Source: Candidatus Sumerlaeota bacterium
Lineage (GTDB): Bacteria > Sumerlaeota > Sumerlaeia > MVZB01 > JAJFLK01
Length of the DNA stretch: 6,376 nucleotides
Assembly: GCA_021772735.1 (NCBI GenBank)
Contig: JAJFLK010000355.1
Location: 1 to 6,376 of the forward strand
Direction of reading: 5' to 3'
In this document: positions 1 through 6,376 of the stretch, in pieces
Numbering within the stretch: position 1 is the first letter of the stretch
Layout of the letters: each line of letters starts with the position of its first letter
Translations under genes and position numbers: made by a program
Notes under the pieces: model-generated
Told to the model about the DNA's origin: nothing
What the model saw: the letters and a program-made list of their open reading frames with translations, nothing else
Databases searched by the model: none

Positions 1-1456
1 TTTCCTTTATCTCAAGCTTGCCGCTGCTGCCGACCGTGACGTGCGTAACGCCGGCTTCGACCCGGCGGCGTTCGTAGATGTGATTGTGTCCGGAGATAAC
101 CAAATCGACGCCGTCGGGCCCGGTGATACTTTCGCGCAGGAGCTTATAAGCCCGCCCGGAACCCCCGTGGCCAATATCCGAGGCGCGCATCGGCCGATGC
201 AGAACGAGAACTTTCCATCGCGAACGGCTCTCGGCGATCGCGCGCCTTGCCCACTCGATCTGTTCGGGTTCGTGGATAAGAGTCTCGGAGCACACGATAA
301 TGAATGTGATCAAATCCCCGCCGAAAGTGCGCGTGTAATACTCCTCGCCACTCATGCCGAACAGCGGCGAATTCAATTCGCCTTCCCATCGGTCCGGGAT
401 TTCATCGTCGTGATTGCCCAGCGTGGCATGGAAAGGGATGCGGCGTTCGATCAGCTCGGCGAAGGGATCGAGGAAGCGGCGCTCAATCGCAAGCGCGAAT
501 GGGCCGTCGCCATAGAGGTTGTCACCGAGCATGAATACGGCGTCGATCGGATGATCGTCATCGACGCGGGCGACCTCGCCGCCGATGCGGCGTTGATGCC
601 GGTCGCCGCTTCCCGCATCGCCGAGGAAGGCGAACCTCCACGGCCCGTCATGGCTCGCATCGAGGGGTTGCGCTTTGCGAAAAAACGTCATGTCCTCGTC
701 GCGGACTTTGAGCGTTCCCAACCATTCGTATCCGGCCTGCCCGGCCGAGGCCCGAATCACGCCCGCTTCGGACGTCCGGGCGATCAAAACCGGCGCCATG
801 CCGGCGGCATCGGCGAATACCAAGCCGGGCTCGGCGCCGATGCGGACGACGCGGTAATCGCCCGAAGCATGGATCGCCGGATCGGCGGCGGTTCCATAGG
901 CGGCTATCTCCGTTGCTCCGGCCGGAAGAACCGCCTGGATGGTTCGCGCCAGCAAGACGTGACCGCGGGAGCGGACAAACGCGGGCCTCACGCCGAACGC
1001 GCCGGTGAGCCCGCCGGTCACGACCACGGCGACGACGAAGCCCGTGACCGCGCCTCTCGAGCCGCCGCGCCAGAGCCGGAAACTGAATACAAGAATCAAA
1101 GCGCCGGAGAGACCCAGTGGAATCAGCTCCGGCCAGGCAAGCAGGAACCCACGCGCCCAAAGCGCCTTAAGACCGATCGCCCCGGCGACGACGCACGCAA
1201 TCGACGCGATCGCGATGACGACGCCCGCGCCGACCATCAGCCGCATCCAGCCCCGGGCCAGAGGCATTGCGCCTCGGCGGCCGTCTGCAAGCCGCGATGC
1301 GATCAGCGCGACCGGCAGCGCGATCAGTGGGGATAACTCCGGCGGAGCAAAACCAGTGAGCAAAGCGATCCCCAAGCCAGCCGCCAACGCGATATGACTC
1401 AATAGCAGGGGAATTCGCGGCGCTGATGAGGAGGTTCTCGTCGAGGAGGGGATCAA
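1..1456 (-). CDS. Membrane-anchored calcineurin-like metallophosphoesterase (3' end cut off by window edge)
   Basis: This is a probable metal-dependent phosphoesterase of the calcineurin-like/purple acid phosphatase superfamily; the substrate is unknown. The reading frame is open from a tandem stop at 1529-1534 (minus strand) to the left edge, giving 485 residues from the proposed start. About five hydrophobic segments come first (roughly residues 15-36, 41-56, 73-96, 106-126 and 136-156). A 160-270 linker of possible beta-sandwich type follows, then the phosphoesterase domain. Its metal-binding motifs appear in order: GDAGSG (279-284), GDNLYG (311-316), GNHDDE (347-352), LHRPM with His420, and GHNHIYER (456-463). 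The final residues (THVTVGSSGK) are usual near the end of this domain, so perhaps only a short tail is missing. I chose the TTG at 1456-1454 because GAAGG lies five bases upstream. The first in-frame ATG (1267-1265) would discard the first two hydrophobic segments. It is transcribed divergently from the NfeD-flotillin pair. The family call is firm; the start is tentative. Confidence 0.88.
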   Translation of the reverse strand, partial: MIPSSTRTSSSAPRIPLLLSHIALAAGLGIALLTGFAPPELSPLIALPVALIASRLADGRRGAMPLARGWMRLMVGAGVVIAIASIACVVAGAIGLKALWARGFLLAWPELIPLGLSGALILVFSFRLWRGGSRGAVTGFVVAVVVTGGLTGAFGVRPAFVRSRGHVLLARTIQAVLPAGATEIAAYGTAADPAIHASGDYRVVRIGAEPGLVFADAAGMAPVLIARTSEAGVIRASAGQAGYEWLGTLKVRDEDMTFFRKAQPLDASHDGPWRFAFLGDAGSGDRHQRRIGGEVARVDDDHPIDAVFMLGDNLYGDGPFALAIERRFLDPFAELIERRIPFHATLGNHDDEIPDRWEGELNSPLFGMSGEEYYTRTFGGDLITFIIVCSETLIHEPEQIEWARRAIAESRSRWKVLVLHRPMRASDIGHGGSGRAYKLLRESITGPDGVDLVISGHNHIYERRRVEAGVTHVTVGSSGKLEIKE

Positions 1457-1461
1457 AGAAA

Positions 1462-1466
1462 CCTTC
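1462..1466 (-). promoter_or_regulatory. Ribosome binding site supporting a TTG start of the metallophosphoesterase
   Basis: Read on the minus strand, GAAGG is followed by a five-base spacer (TTTCT) and then TTG. No ATG or GTG lies in frame between the upstream stop codons at 1529-1534 and this TTG, so the site decides the start. It is a short Shine-Dalgarno match and could be chance. Confidence 0.4.
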
Positions 1467-1811
1467 GATGTGAGCCTGATAGGATTGGAGCTGAAGCGAA
1501 TCGGATCTGAACGACGCGCGCAACGAGCCTATCACAAGTGCAAGAATCGTGCAGGGCGCTCAATAAACCGCTCCGGTCGCTCCCATAGGAAGATCGCCCC
1601 GCTAAAGCCGGAACAATCCTGTGCCGCGCACTCTGAAGACGATTCGGCGCTCTAACGGCAGGCGCGCATTTGTTACATATGCGTGACGAGAATCTTCACG
1701 GGTGCAAGGCGTCAAATGGCCGGGGGAAACCGGCGCGCCGAAAGCTTAAAGACGAGAAGCCGGGAAGGTCGATCTCCCCGAATCCGCCGACCTCCAGGAT
1801 GCGAAATTCCT

Positions 1812-1839
1812 TTGATTATTCTCCCCCGTCGAATAACAT
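1812..1839 (+). promoter_or_regulatory. Weak candidate sigma-70-like promoter for the NfeD-flotillin unit
   Basis: TTGATT (1812-1817) and TAACAT (1834-1839) each match four of six consensus positions and are separated by 16 bases. They lie in a locally AT-richer patch about 90 bases before the NfeD start. The better -35 match TTGACT at 1874-1879 has only GC-rich sequence where a -10 box should be. This is a guess from consensus alone. Confidence 0.2.
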
Positions 1840-1921
1840 CTGCAAGCGTGTAGATGGGGTAACTGAACGGATTTTGACTTGCTTTGGTGGCGCTGCGGCC
1901 GCCGGGCGCGGGCGTCATCGC

Positions 1922-1926
1922 GAGGA
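1922..1926 (+). promoter_or_regulatory. Ribosome binding site fixing the NfeD start at 1932
   Basis: GAGGA ends five bases before the ATG at 1932. The frame stays open upstream to a TTG at 1884, but the extra 16 residues are Arg/Gly/Pro-rich, have no good ribosome binding site, and would precede the natural membrane-protein N-terminus. The ATG at 1932 is therefore preferred. Confidence 0.6.
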
Positions 1927-1931
1927 TTCGT

Positions 1932-2513
1932 ATGCCGGCATTCGCTGAAATTATAGAATGGGCAGCCACGCTCCACGGCATTGAATTGCTGTTCGCGATC
2001 ACCGCGGCTGCGGGATCGCTGGTTTTTCTCTTCCGCATCGTGATGTCGCTGTTCTTTGGCGATCTGGATGTGGACGTCGACGCGGACTTCGACCTGGACG
2101 GAGGCGGCGACGGGGGGTTCTCACTTCTCTCGATCCAGGGCCTGAGCAGTTTCTTCATGATGTTCGGCTTCGTCGGGCTCGCGGTCAGTTACACCGGATT
2201 CTCCACGCTGGCCTCGGTGGCTGCGGCTTTTTTTTCCGGAGCGGGCGCGCTCTTGCTGGTCGGGTGGATCACCTCCTCGATGTACCGCCTGCAATCGAGC
2301 GGAAACGTTCAGGTCAAGAATGCTATCGGCTCTCAAGGGACGGTTTACCTCACGATCCCCAAGGGGGGCACGGGCAGCGTTCAGATCAATGTCCAGAACC
2401 GCCTGCGAACCATGGACGCCGTCGCCGCAGACAAGAAAGAAATCAAAACAGGCCAAGGCATCAAAGTCGTCGAGGTCCGGGGCGATGACATTTTAATTGT
2501 CGAGAAAGATTAA
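1932..2513 (+). CDS. NfeD-like (YuaF/YqiJ-type) membrane protein with C-terminal OB-fold
   Basis: This 193-residue inner-membrane protein belongs to the group that partners bacterial flotillins in membrane microdomains. Hydrophobic segments lie at about residues 17-42, 72-90 and 94-116. Between the first and second is a very acidic, glycine-ended loop (DLDVDVDADFDLDGGGD, 44-60). After the third comes a soluble domain (about 125-193) with short beta-rich stretches and the G-x-x-G-x-V pattern at 133-138 (IGSQGTVYL). It ends in VVEVRGDDILIVEKD, as in the OB-fold of NfeD proteins. The size fits short NfeD proteins, which lack the N-terminal ClpP-like protease domain of long NfeD; no such domain is present here. 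The flotillin gene starts 39 bases downstream on the same strand with no terminator between, so the two are probably one operon. This adjacency matches the known yuaF-floT and yqiJ-yqiK arrangements and is the strongest support for the call. Confidence 0.87.
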   Translation: MPAFAEIIEWAATLHGIELLFAITAAAGSLVFLFRIVMSLFFGDLDVDVDADFDLDGGGDGGFSLLSIQGLSSFFMMFGFVGLAVSYTGFSTLASVAAAFFSGAGALLLVGWITSSMYRLQSSGNVQVKNAIGSQGTVYLTIPKGGTGSVQINVQNRLRTMDAVAADKKEIKTGQGIKVVEVRGDDILIVEKD

Positions 2514-2540
2514 CATCGGGCGCCGCCCGCGGGCGCGCCC

Positions 2541-2546
2541 AAGGAG
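2541..2546 (+). promoter_or_regulatory. Strong ribosome binding site of the flotillin gene
   Basis: AAGGAG stands six bases before the ATG at 2553, a near-ideal Shine-Dalgarno. It fixes the flotillin start and suggests efficient translation of the second gene of the pair. Confidence 0.75.
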
Positions 2547-2552
2547 ATTGTC

Positions 2553-4139
2553 ATGGAAGGTCTTCTGACCACACTGCCGGTTATCGTCCTGGTCCTGATC
2601 GTATTTTCGAGCGTGGCGTTCGCGGCGTCTCGTTACAAGCGATGCCCGTCGGATCGCATCCTGGTCGTTTACGGCTCGGTCGGTAAGGGCCAATCGGCGC
2701 TGTGCCTCCACGGCGGCGGTAAGGTCGTCTGGCCGTTGATCCAGAGCTATCAGTACATGTCGCTCACGCCGATGACGATCCCGATCCCGCTGACCGACGC
2801 GCTTTCGATGCAGAACATCCGCATCAATGTCCCCTCGACGTTTACCATCGGTATCAGCACGGATCCGACCACGGTCACGAACGCCGCCGAGCGGCTCCTC
2901 GGGCTCGATTCCAAGGCCATCGAAAGCCTCGCCCGGGAGATCATTTTCGGCCAGCTCCGGCTTACGGTCGCCTCGCTCTCGATCGAACAGATCAACCGGG
3001 ACCGCGAAATGTTCCTCGGCGCCGTGCGCTCGAACGTCGCCCCGGAACTGAACAAAATCGGGCTCAACCTGATCAACGTCAACATCACCGACATCACGGA
3101 CGAATCGGATTACATCACAAGCATCGGGAAGAAGGCCGCTTCGGAGGCTCTGAACCAAGCCCGGATCGACGTCGCAGACCAGGAGAGGCACGGCGCGATC
3201 GGACAGTCCGAGGCACAGCGCGAGCAAGCGATCAAAGTCGCCGCAAACTTAGCCGAAGCGGAAAAAGGGAAGAAAAAGGCCGAGGCGGATCAGCGGATTT
3301 ACGTTCGTCAGCAGGAGGCGCAGGCCGTCGTCGGCGAATCCACAGCGCACCGCGACCAGGCGGTCAAGGTCGCGGCGAACGAAGCCGATGCGCGCATGGG
3401 CGAGAAGAAGGCCGAGGCCGATCAGAGAATCTTCGTTCAGGATCAGGAAGCTCTGGCCATCGCCGGGGAGAATGAAAGCAAAGCCTCTATTGCGGAAGCC
3501 AACGCCAAACTGGCCGTCAAGCAGGCCGAGGCCATGCGCATCTCGGAGGTCGCCGAGCGACAGGCGCAGATCGAGATTCAAAAGGCGCAATACAGCGCCG
3601 AGCGCGAACGCCTGACGGCCCTGGAGATCGCCTCGCAGGAGATCGAGAAATCCAAGATAGAGATCGCCGCCGAGGCCGAAGCCGAGAAGCGCCGCCGGGT
3701 AGCCCGCGGCGAGGCCGACGCGATCCTGGCGAAATACGAAGCCGAGGCCGAGGGCATGCGCAAGCTGCTCGAAAGCAAGGCCGCCGGTTACACGGCGCTG
3801 GTCGGCAGTTGCCAGGGCGATGCACGCGCGGTGGCCACGTTGCTCATGATCGAGAAGATCGAGGAGATCGTCAAAACGCAGGTCGAGGCGATCAGCAATC
3901 TGAAGATCGACAAGATCACGGTCTGGGATTCGGGCGGTGGCGCCGACGGCGGGTCGTCGACTTCGAACTTCATTTCGAGCCTGATCAAAAGCCTGCCGCC
4001 GCTCCAAGAGGTCGCGAGCATGGCGGGCGTCGAACTTCCTGAATACCTCGGCCGCGTGAAAGACAAAGAGGACGGCGGCCCGGACGACGAGAAATTCTCA
4101 GACGATCCATTCGGCGGCGATGGCGAGACTTCGGCGTAA
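2553..4139 (+). CDS. floT: Flotillin family protein (FloT/YqiK type)
   Basis: This 528-residue scaffold protein of membrane microdomains is anchored by one N-terminal hydrophobic segment (about residues 5-25). The SPFH/PHB domain follows at about 30-190; its opening (CPSDRILVVYG, 31-41) and the GGGKVVWPLIQ and SLTPMTIPI stretches are typical of the FloT/YqiK group. Residues 195-430 are a long Glu-Ala-rich coiled coil used for oligomerisation, including AAEAEAEKRRRVARGEAD near 374-391. Within it is a tandem 44-residue repeat (223-266 and 267-310). The flotillin C-terminal region follows: EEIVKTQVEAISNLKIDKITVWD, broken here as EEIVKTQVEA then ISNLKIDKITVWD, then a Gly/Ser linker, an amphipathic stretch (SNFISSLIKSLPPLQEV) and an acidic tail. 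Length is normal for the group. The upstream NfeD-like gene is its expected partner. No intrinsic terminator is visible after the stop, so read-through into the SIR2 gene is possible. Confidence 0.95.
   Translation: MEGLLTTLPVIVLVLIVFSSVAFAASRYKRCPSDRILVVYGSVGKGQSALCLHGGGKVVWPLIQSYQYMSLTPMTIPIPLTDALSMQNIRINVPSTFTIGISTDPTTVTNAAERLLGLDSKAIESLAREIIFGQLRLTVASLSIEQINRDREMFLGAVRSNVAPELNKIGLNLINVNITDITDESDYITSIGKKAASEALNQARIDVADQERHGAIGQSEAQREQAIKVAANLAEAEKGKKKAEADQRIYVRQQEAQAVVGESTAHRDQAVKVAANEADARMGEKKAEADQRIFVQDQEALAIAGENESKASIAEANAKLAVKQAEAMRISEVAERQAQIEIQKAQYSAERERLTALEIASQEIEKSKIEIAAEAEAEKRRRVARGEADAILAKYEAEAEGMRKLLESKAAGYTALVGSCQGDARAVATLLMIEKIEEIVKTQVEAISNLKIDKITVWDSGGGADGGSSTSNFISSLIKSLPPLQEVASMAGVELPEYLGRVKDKEDGGPDDEKFSDDPFGGDGETSA
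3219..3482 (+). repeat. Tandem 132-base coding repeat (two 44-residue units) in the flotillin coiled coil
   Basis: Unit 1 (3219-3350) begins REQAIKVAAN and unit 2 (3351-3482) begins RDQAVKVAAN; both contain KKAEADQRI. By my alignment 27 of 44 residues are identical without gaps. The DNA copies differ at many synonymous positions, so the duplication is old. The 16 residues before unit 1 (VADQERHGAIGQSEAQ) also resemble the end of a unit, giving about 2.4 copies. Confidence 0.8.
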
Positions 4140-4216
4140 GACGGCGATGACGCGGCGGCGTTCGATATCCCGGCATTGGCGGTTTTGATCGGCAATTACC
4201 CGTAGCCCATACCCCC
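4140..4216. other. Short intergenic gap and composition boundary
   Basis: These 77 bases separate the flotillin stop from the SIR2-domain gene. I find no hairpin followed by a T-run, no good Shine-Dalgarno before 4217 (the preceding bases are CCATACCCCC) and no strong promoter. TTGATC at 4185-4190 with CATACC at 4208-4213 is a poor match and would give an almost leaderless message. G+C content falls sharply after this gap. Confidence 0.5.
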
Positions 4217-6370
4217 ATGCTTAGTTCAACCGATTCAGCGACTTCCGCCTCCCTACGCCTTTTAAAGAGCACCTTCGACAACAGAGACGTGCCCGTCGCA
4301 TTTTGGATCGGCTCAGGCGTAAGTTCATGGTGCGGCTACCCGCGTTGGGATGATCTTGCAGATACATTTCACCAAGCATTCGCGAGGCTTGAAAGTACAT
4401 ACGACGTTCATCTCGGCCAGAAAGTCCTTCAATCAGAGAAATACCCGGAACTTTTTCAACTCTGCAAACAAACCAACGGCCGCCGATATCGGCAAATGCT
4501 ATCCACAACTTTTTGCCCGAGAGAACCCCAACCAGTATACGACCGCTTCAGGAGAGCGCTAACCCAATTCGATCCTCTATCCATTCTGACTACGAATGTT
4601 GATGAAATGCTGGAGAAAAGCCTTCCCCAGGCAACAGTGGTAAGCAATTCTGATCTAGAAAGAACCGGCGACCTATTACACACACGAACCCCTTATATTG
4701 CCAAGCTCCATGGACGTATCGACCGAATCACCTCACTTGTCTTCACGTCCGATGACTATCGTGAACTAGTTCAAGACAAGACGTACTTACATTTTCTCCA
4801 ATCAATCCTATCAACCACTTCAGTGATTTTTATCGGATATTCCCTAAGAGACAACTATGTGGTGTCTCTTCTTAAAGAGACCGATCACCTTTCCTCCCTA
4901 TTCGGAGACGGCCCCCATTTCGCGTTTACACAGCAGGAGTCGACCAGCCTGCCGCCAAGCGTTCACATAATTCGATACAGCTCGGCCATTCATAAGGACC
5001 ATCGATACCCGATAAATCTTCTTGAAGATGTGATAAGATGCAGAAAAGAGCAGCCTAGTATTTCATCCGCCATAGGCCCTGAAATCGAACTGAAGTCTCC
5101 AGAAATACGGCCGCCCGACGAATCTGAGCGCGCAGAGAGTAACGTGCACAGCGCTCATATGCTTTCTTTCGTTGTGCCACCGGGCACCTGGACTACGTCA
5201 CAAACGATAACAGCCAGTACCGAAAGCGGAAAGAAGAGGCAGTTCATTATCGGGCCCGGCTTTACTACTGAGGAGCTTCCCTTCGGGCGCTCTACGGCAA
5301 TGCACGACTTGCTCGTCGGCCTTTTATGCTTTGATGAAGTGATAGCGCCTTTGCCAACAATCGGACACATTCACAACTTAATCGGCTCGGACTGGTTTTG
5401 GCTCCTCGTCAACAACGATATTTTGAAATTGGTTCATTGGGAATCGAGCGTATCAATAGTCTTCTCAGATCCAGAGGACATTGCTGGCGGGTGTCTTGAG
5501 ACATTTCAACTCGTTACAAGCAATGAAGGAGAAACAGAGATCGCCACAGCGATTCAGAGGCAGATTCAGCCAGGCGTAGGAAAAGAAATCCGGGGCAAGT
5601 CGCTGATCGCTGGCCTAGAGCAGAAAGTTCTGACTATATCGAAAGATGAAGAAGGTGGTACTATTGGCCATGTGCACGATCTCCTCACGCGACCCTTTAT
5701 TCGGAGCCTGATTGGCATGAGCGACGGGACGCCAGCAAATTCAATTGCACGATGGCAAGTATTCCCGGTATTGCGGCTCGCATCAATCGTAAGAATAGGA
5801 ACCGCATGTAGACTTATGAATATCGGATCGGTAAGACTTGATTTCGGTTTTAGCGAAGTGGCAGGACCAGTCTTTGCTGCATTGGGAAACGCAAGGCAAA
5901 CAGCCGACGAGATATGCAGTTACATACTATGCAATCGGTTTTCATCCATCGTGGGCGAAGATGCAGTTAGTGACAAAGCTATCTTCTTATCCGTAATCCA
6001 ATTTCGCGAATCTCCCCTAGGAGAAGAGATCAGATCTCAGGTTCTGTCATTGTTAAATGCAGATGATGCTAGTGAAGTCACTGTTGCGATAAACAGCGCA
6101 CTTAGAGAGGGGATTCCGTCAAGATTACTCGACGCAGCCCGTGATGAATTCATTAAGTTGCTTGTGCTAAATCAGCGCGCTCATGCATACCCGGTTGCGA
6201 TGTGGGAAGACGAGAGACACTCTAAAAGCAGCCTGAAAAGGTGGAAGATGACAAGTCTGAAGCTACTCTCCGAACATTGCCGCCGCTTGGGGGTGAAAGC
6301 CAATGATCCCTGTCCATGTAACTCAGGTGAGAGGCTGAAACATTGCTGCATCGACGCTCTGCACGATTAA
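4217..6370 (+). CDS. SIR2-like domain protein with C-terminal SEC-C motif; probable anti-phage NADase
   Basis: This 717-residue protein is probably cytoplasmic. The SIR2-like domain occupies about residues 20-275: nucleotide-binding loop WIGSGVSSWCGYPRW (30-44), TTNVDE (125-130), KLHG (163-166), FTSDDY (176-181) and GYSLRDN (207-213). Asn127 and His165 occupy the positions of the catalytic Asn/His pair of defence SIR2 NADases such as ThsA and DSR2, with similar spacing, so NAD+ cleavage is the likely activity. Residues about 310-660 form a region I do not recognise, with a hydrophobic stretch near 362-408 (HDLLVGLLCFDEVIAPLP onward). The C-terminus is a SEC-C motif, DPCPCNSGERLKHCC (697-711), with Cys699, Cys701, Cys710 and Cys711 as zinc ligands. 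The start lacks a Shine-Dalgarno, but no other in-frame start lies upstream within the gap. Composition and codon choice (many ATA, AGA, CTA and TTA codons) differ from the neighbours and suggest horizontal acquisition. The domains are firm; the defence role is inferred. Confidence 0.9.
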   Translation: MLSSTDSATSASLRLLKSTFDNRDVPVAFWIGSGVSSWCGYPRWDDLADTFHQAFARLESTYDVHLGQKVLQSEKYPELFQLCKQTNGRRYRQMLSTTFCPREPQPVYDRFRRALTQFDPLSILTTNVDEMLEKSLPQATVVSNSDLERTGDLLHTRTPYIAKLHGRIDRITSLVFTSDDYRELVQDKTYLHFLQSILSTTSVIFIGYSLRDNYVVSLLKETDHLSSLFGDGPHFAFTQQESTSLPPSVHIIRYSSAIHKDHRYPINLLEDVIRCRKEQPSISSAIGPEIELKSPEIRPPDESERAESNVHSAHMLSFVVPPGTWTTSQTITASTESGKKRQFIIGPGFTTEELPFGRSTAMHDLLVGLLCFDEVIAPLPTIGHIHNLIGSDWFWLLVNNDILKLVHWESSVSIVFSDPEDIAGGCLETFQLVTSNEGETEIATAIQRQIQPGVGKEIRGKSLIAGLEQKVLTISKDEEGGTIGHVHDLLTRPFIRSLIGMSDGTPANSIARWQVFPVLRLASIVRIGTACRLMNIGSVRLDFGFSEVAGPVFAALGNARQTADEICSYILCNRFSSIVGEDAVSDKAIFLSVIQFRESPLGEEIRSQVLSLLNADDASEVTVAINSALREGIPSRLLDAARDEFIKLLVLNQRAHAYPVAMWEDERHSKSSLKRWKMTSLKLLSEHCRRLGVKANDPCPCNSGERLKHCCIDALHD

Positions 6371-6376
6371 TCCATG

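Larger units (their letters stand above)
1457..1931. other. Divergent intergenic region, no supported gene
   Basis: These 475 bases separate two genes transcribed away from each other, so promoters for both should lie here. Short open frames exist on both strands (for example plus-strand 1470-1655 and 1670-1948). They lack recognisable domains, have weak or absent ribosome binding sites, and one runs into the NfeD start. I see no tRNA, convincing terminator, insertion-sequence ends or direct repeats. A small inverted repeat (GCCGG, loop GGGAAA, CCGGC) around 1719-1734 is too short to interpret. Confidence 0.6.

Noticed and set aside
41..1336. Long plus-strand open frame of 431 codons
   Set aside because: It lies antisense to the metallophosphoesterase, whose motifs are unmistakable on the minus strand. 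Its translation is low-complexity Arg/Asp/Pro-rich sequence without domains, typical of a shadow frame in GC-rich DNA.
144..1535. Minus-strand frames at 144-389, 451-660, 648-1160 and 1167-1535
   Set aside because: They are on the same strand as the phosphoesterase but in other frames, with Arg-rich translations and no motifs.
1874..1902. TTGACT as the -35 box of a promoter
   Set aside because: At 16-18 bases downstream the sequence is GC-only (around 1896-1903), so no -10 box is present.
1884..1931. Upstream TTG start for the NfeD-like gene
   Set aside because: It adds 16 residues unlike a membrane-protein N-terminus and has no good ribosome binding site, while the ATG at 1932 has GAGGA at proper spacing.
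1670..1948. Possible small basic protein of about 92 codons before NfeD
   Set aside because: It begins at a TTG without a ribosome binding site, overlaps the NfeD start, and has no recognisable domain or composition pattern.
3219..3482. CRISPR-like or mobile repeat array
   Set aside because: The repeat is in frame inside the flotillin coding sequence, only two full copies exist, there are no spacers, and the copies diverge at synonymous sites.
2493..4007. Long minus-strand frames at 2493-3227 and 3249-4007
   Set aside because: They are antisense to the flotillin gene and are rich in Arg, Asp and Leu from mirrored Glu/Ala codons; no domain is visible.
4147..4188. Tiny open frame in the gap after the flotillin gene
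   Set aside because: Only about 13 codons, with no ribosome binding site or features.

Overview
The window looks like a bacterial chromosome segment with a GC-rich backbone (one 60-base stretch counted by hand at 2641-2700 is 65% G+C, and 3661-3720 is 78%). It ends in a gene of clearly different composition (4741-4800 is 42%, 5941-6000 is 43%). The gene families present are widespread in bacteria, so no phylum can be named with confidence. Nothing in the sequence marks it as plasmid or phage.

Layout. (1) The left end up to 1456, minus strand, is a membrane-anchored calcineurin-like metallophosphoesterase. Its 3' end lies beyond the left edge of the window. It begins with about five hydrophobic segments and has a probable TTG start. 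Because it has no stop inside the window it is easily missed, and long shadow frames lie over it. (2) Bases 1457-1931 are a non-coding divergent region between that gene and the next. (3) Bases 1932-2513 and 2553-4139, plus strand, are a two-gene unit: an NfeD-like (YuaF/YqiJ-type) membrane protein with a C-terminal OB-fold, and an FloT/YqiK-type flotillin. Both have good ribosome binding sites and they are 39 bases apart. (4) Bases 4217-6370, plus strand, are a 717-residue protein with an N-terminal SIR2-like domain, a large middle region I do not recognise, and a C-terminal SEC-C metal-binding motif.

How they may work together. NfeD and flotillin proteins of this type are known partners in membrane microdomains, and their adjacency supports a working pair. 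The SIR2 protein resembles the NAD+-consuming effectors of anti-phage systems. It retains the Asn and His expected for catalysis, has a composition unlike its neighbours, and lacks an obvious ribosome binding site, all of which fit a horizontally acquired defence gene placed after the flotillin unit. Whether it cooperates with the flotillin pair or merely sits next to it cannot be decided from one window. It is the most interesting gene here.
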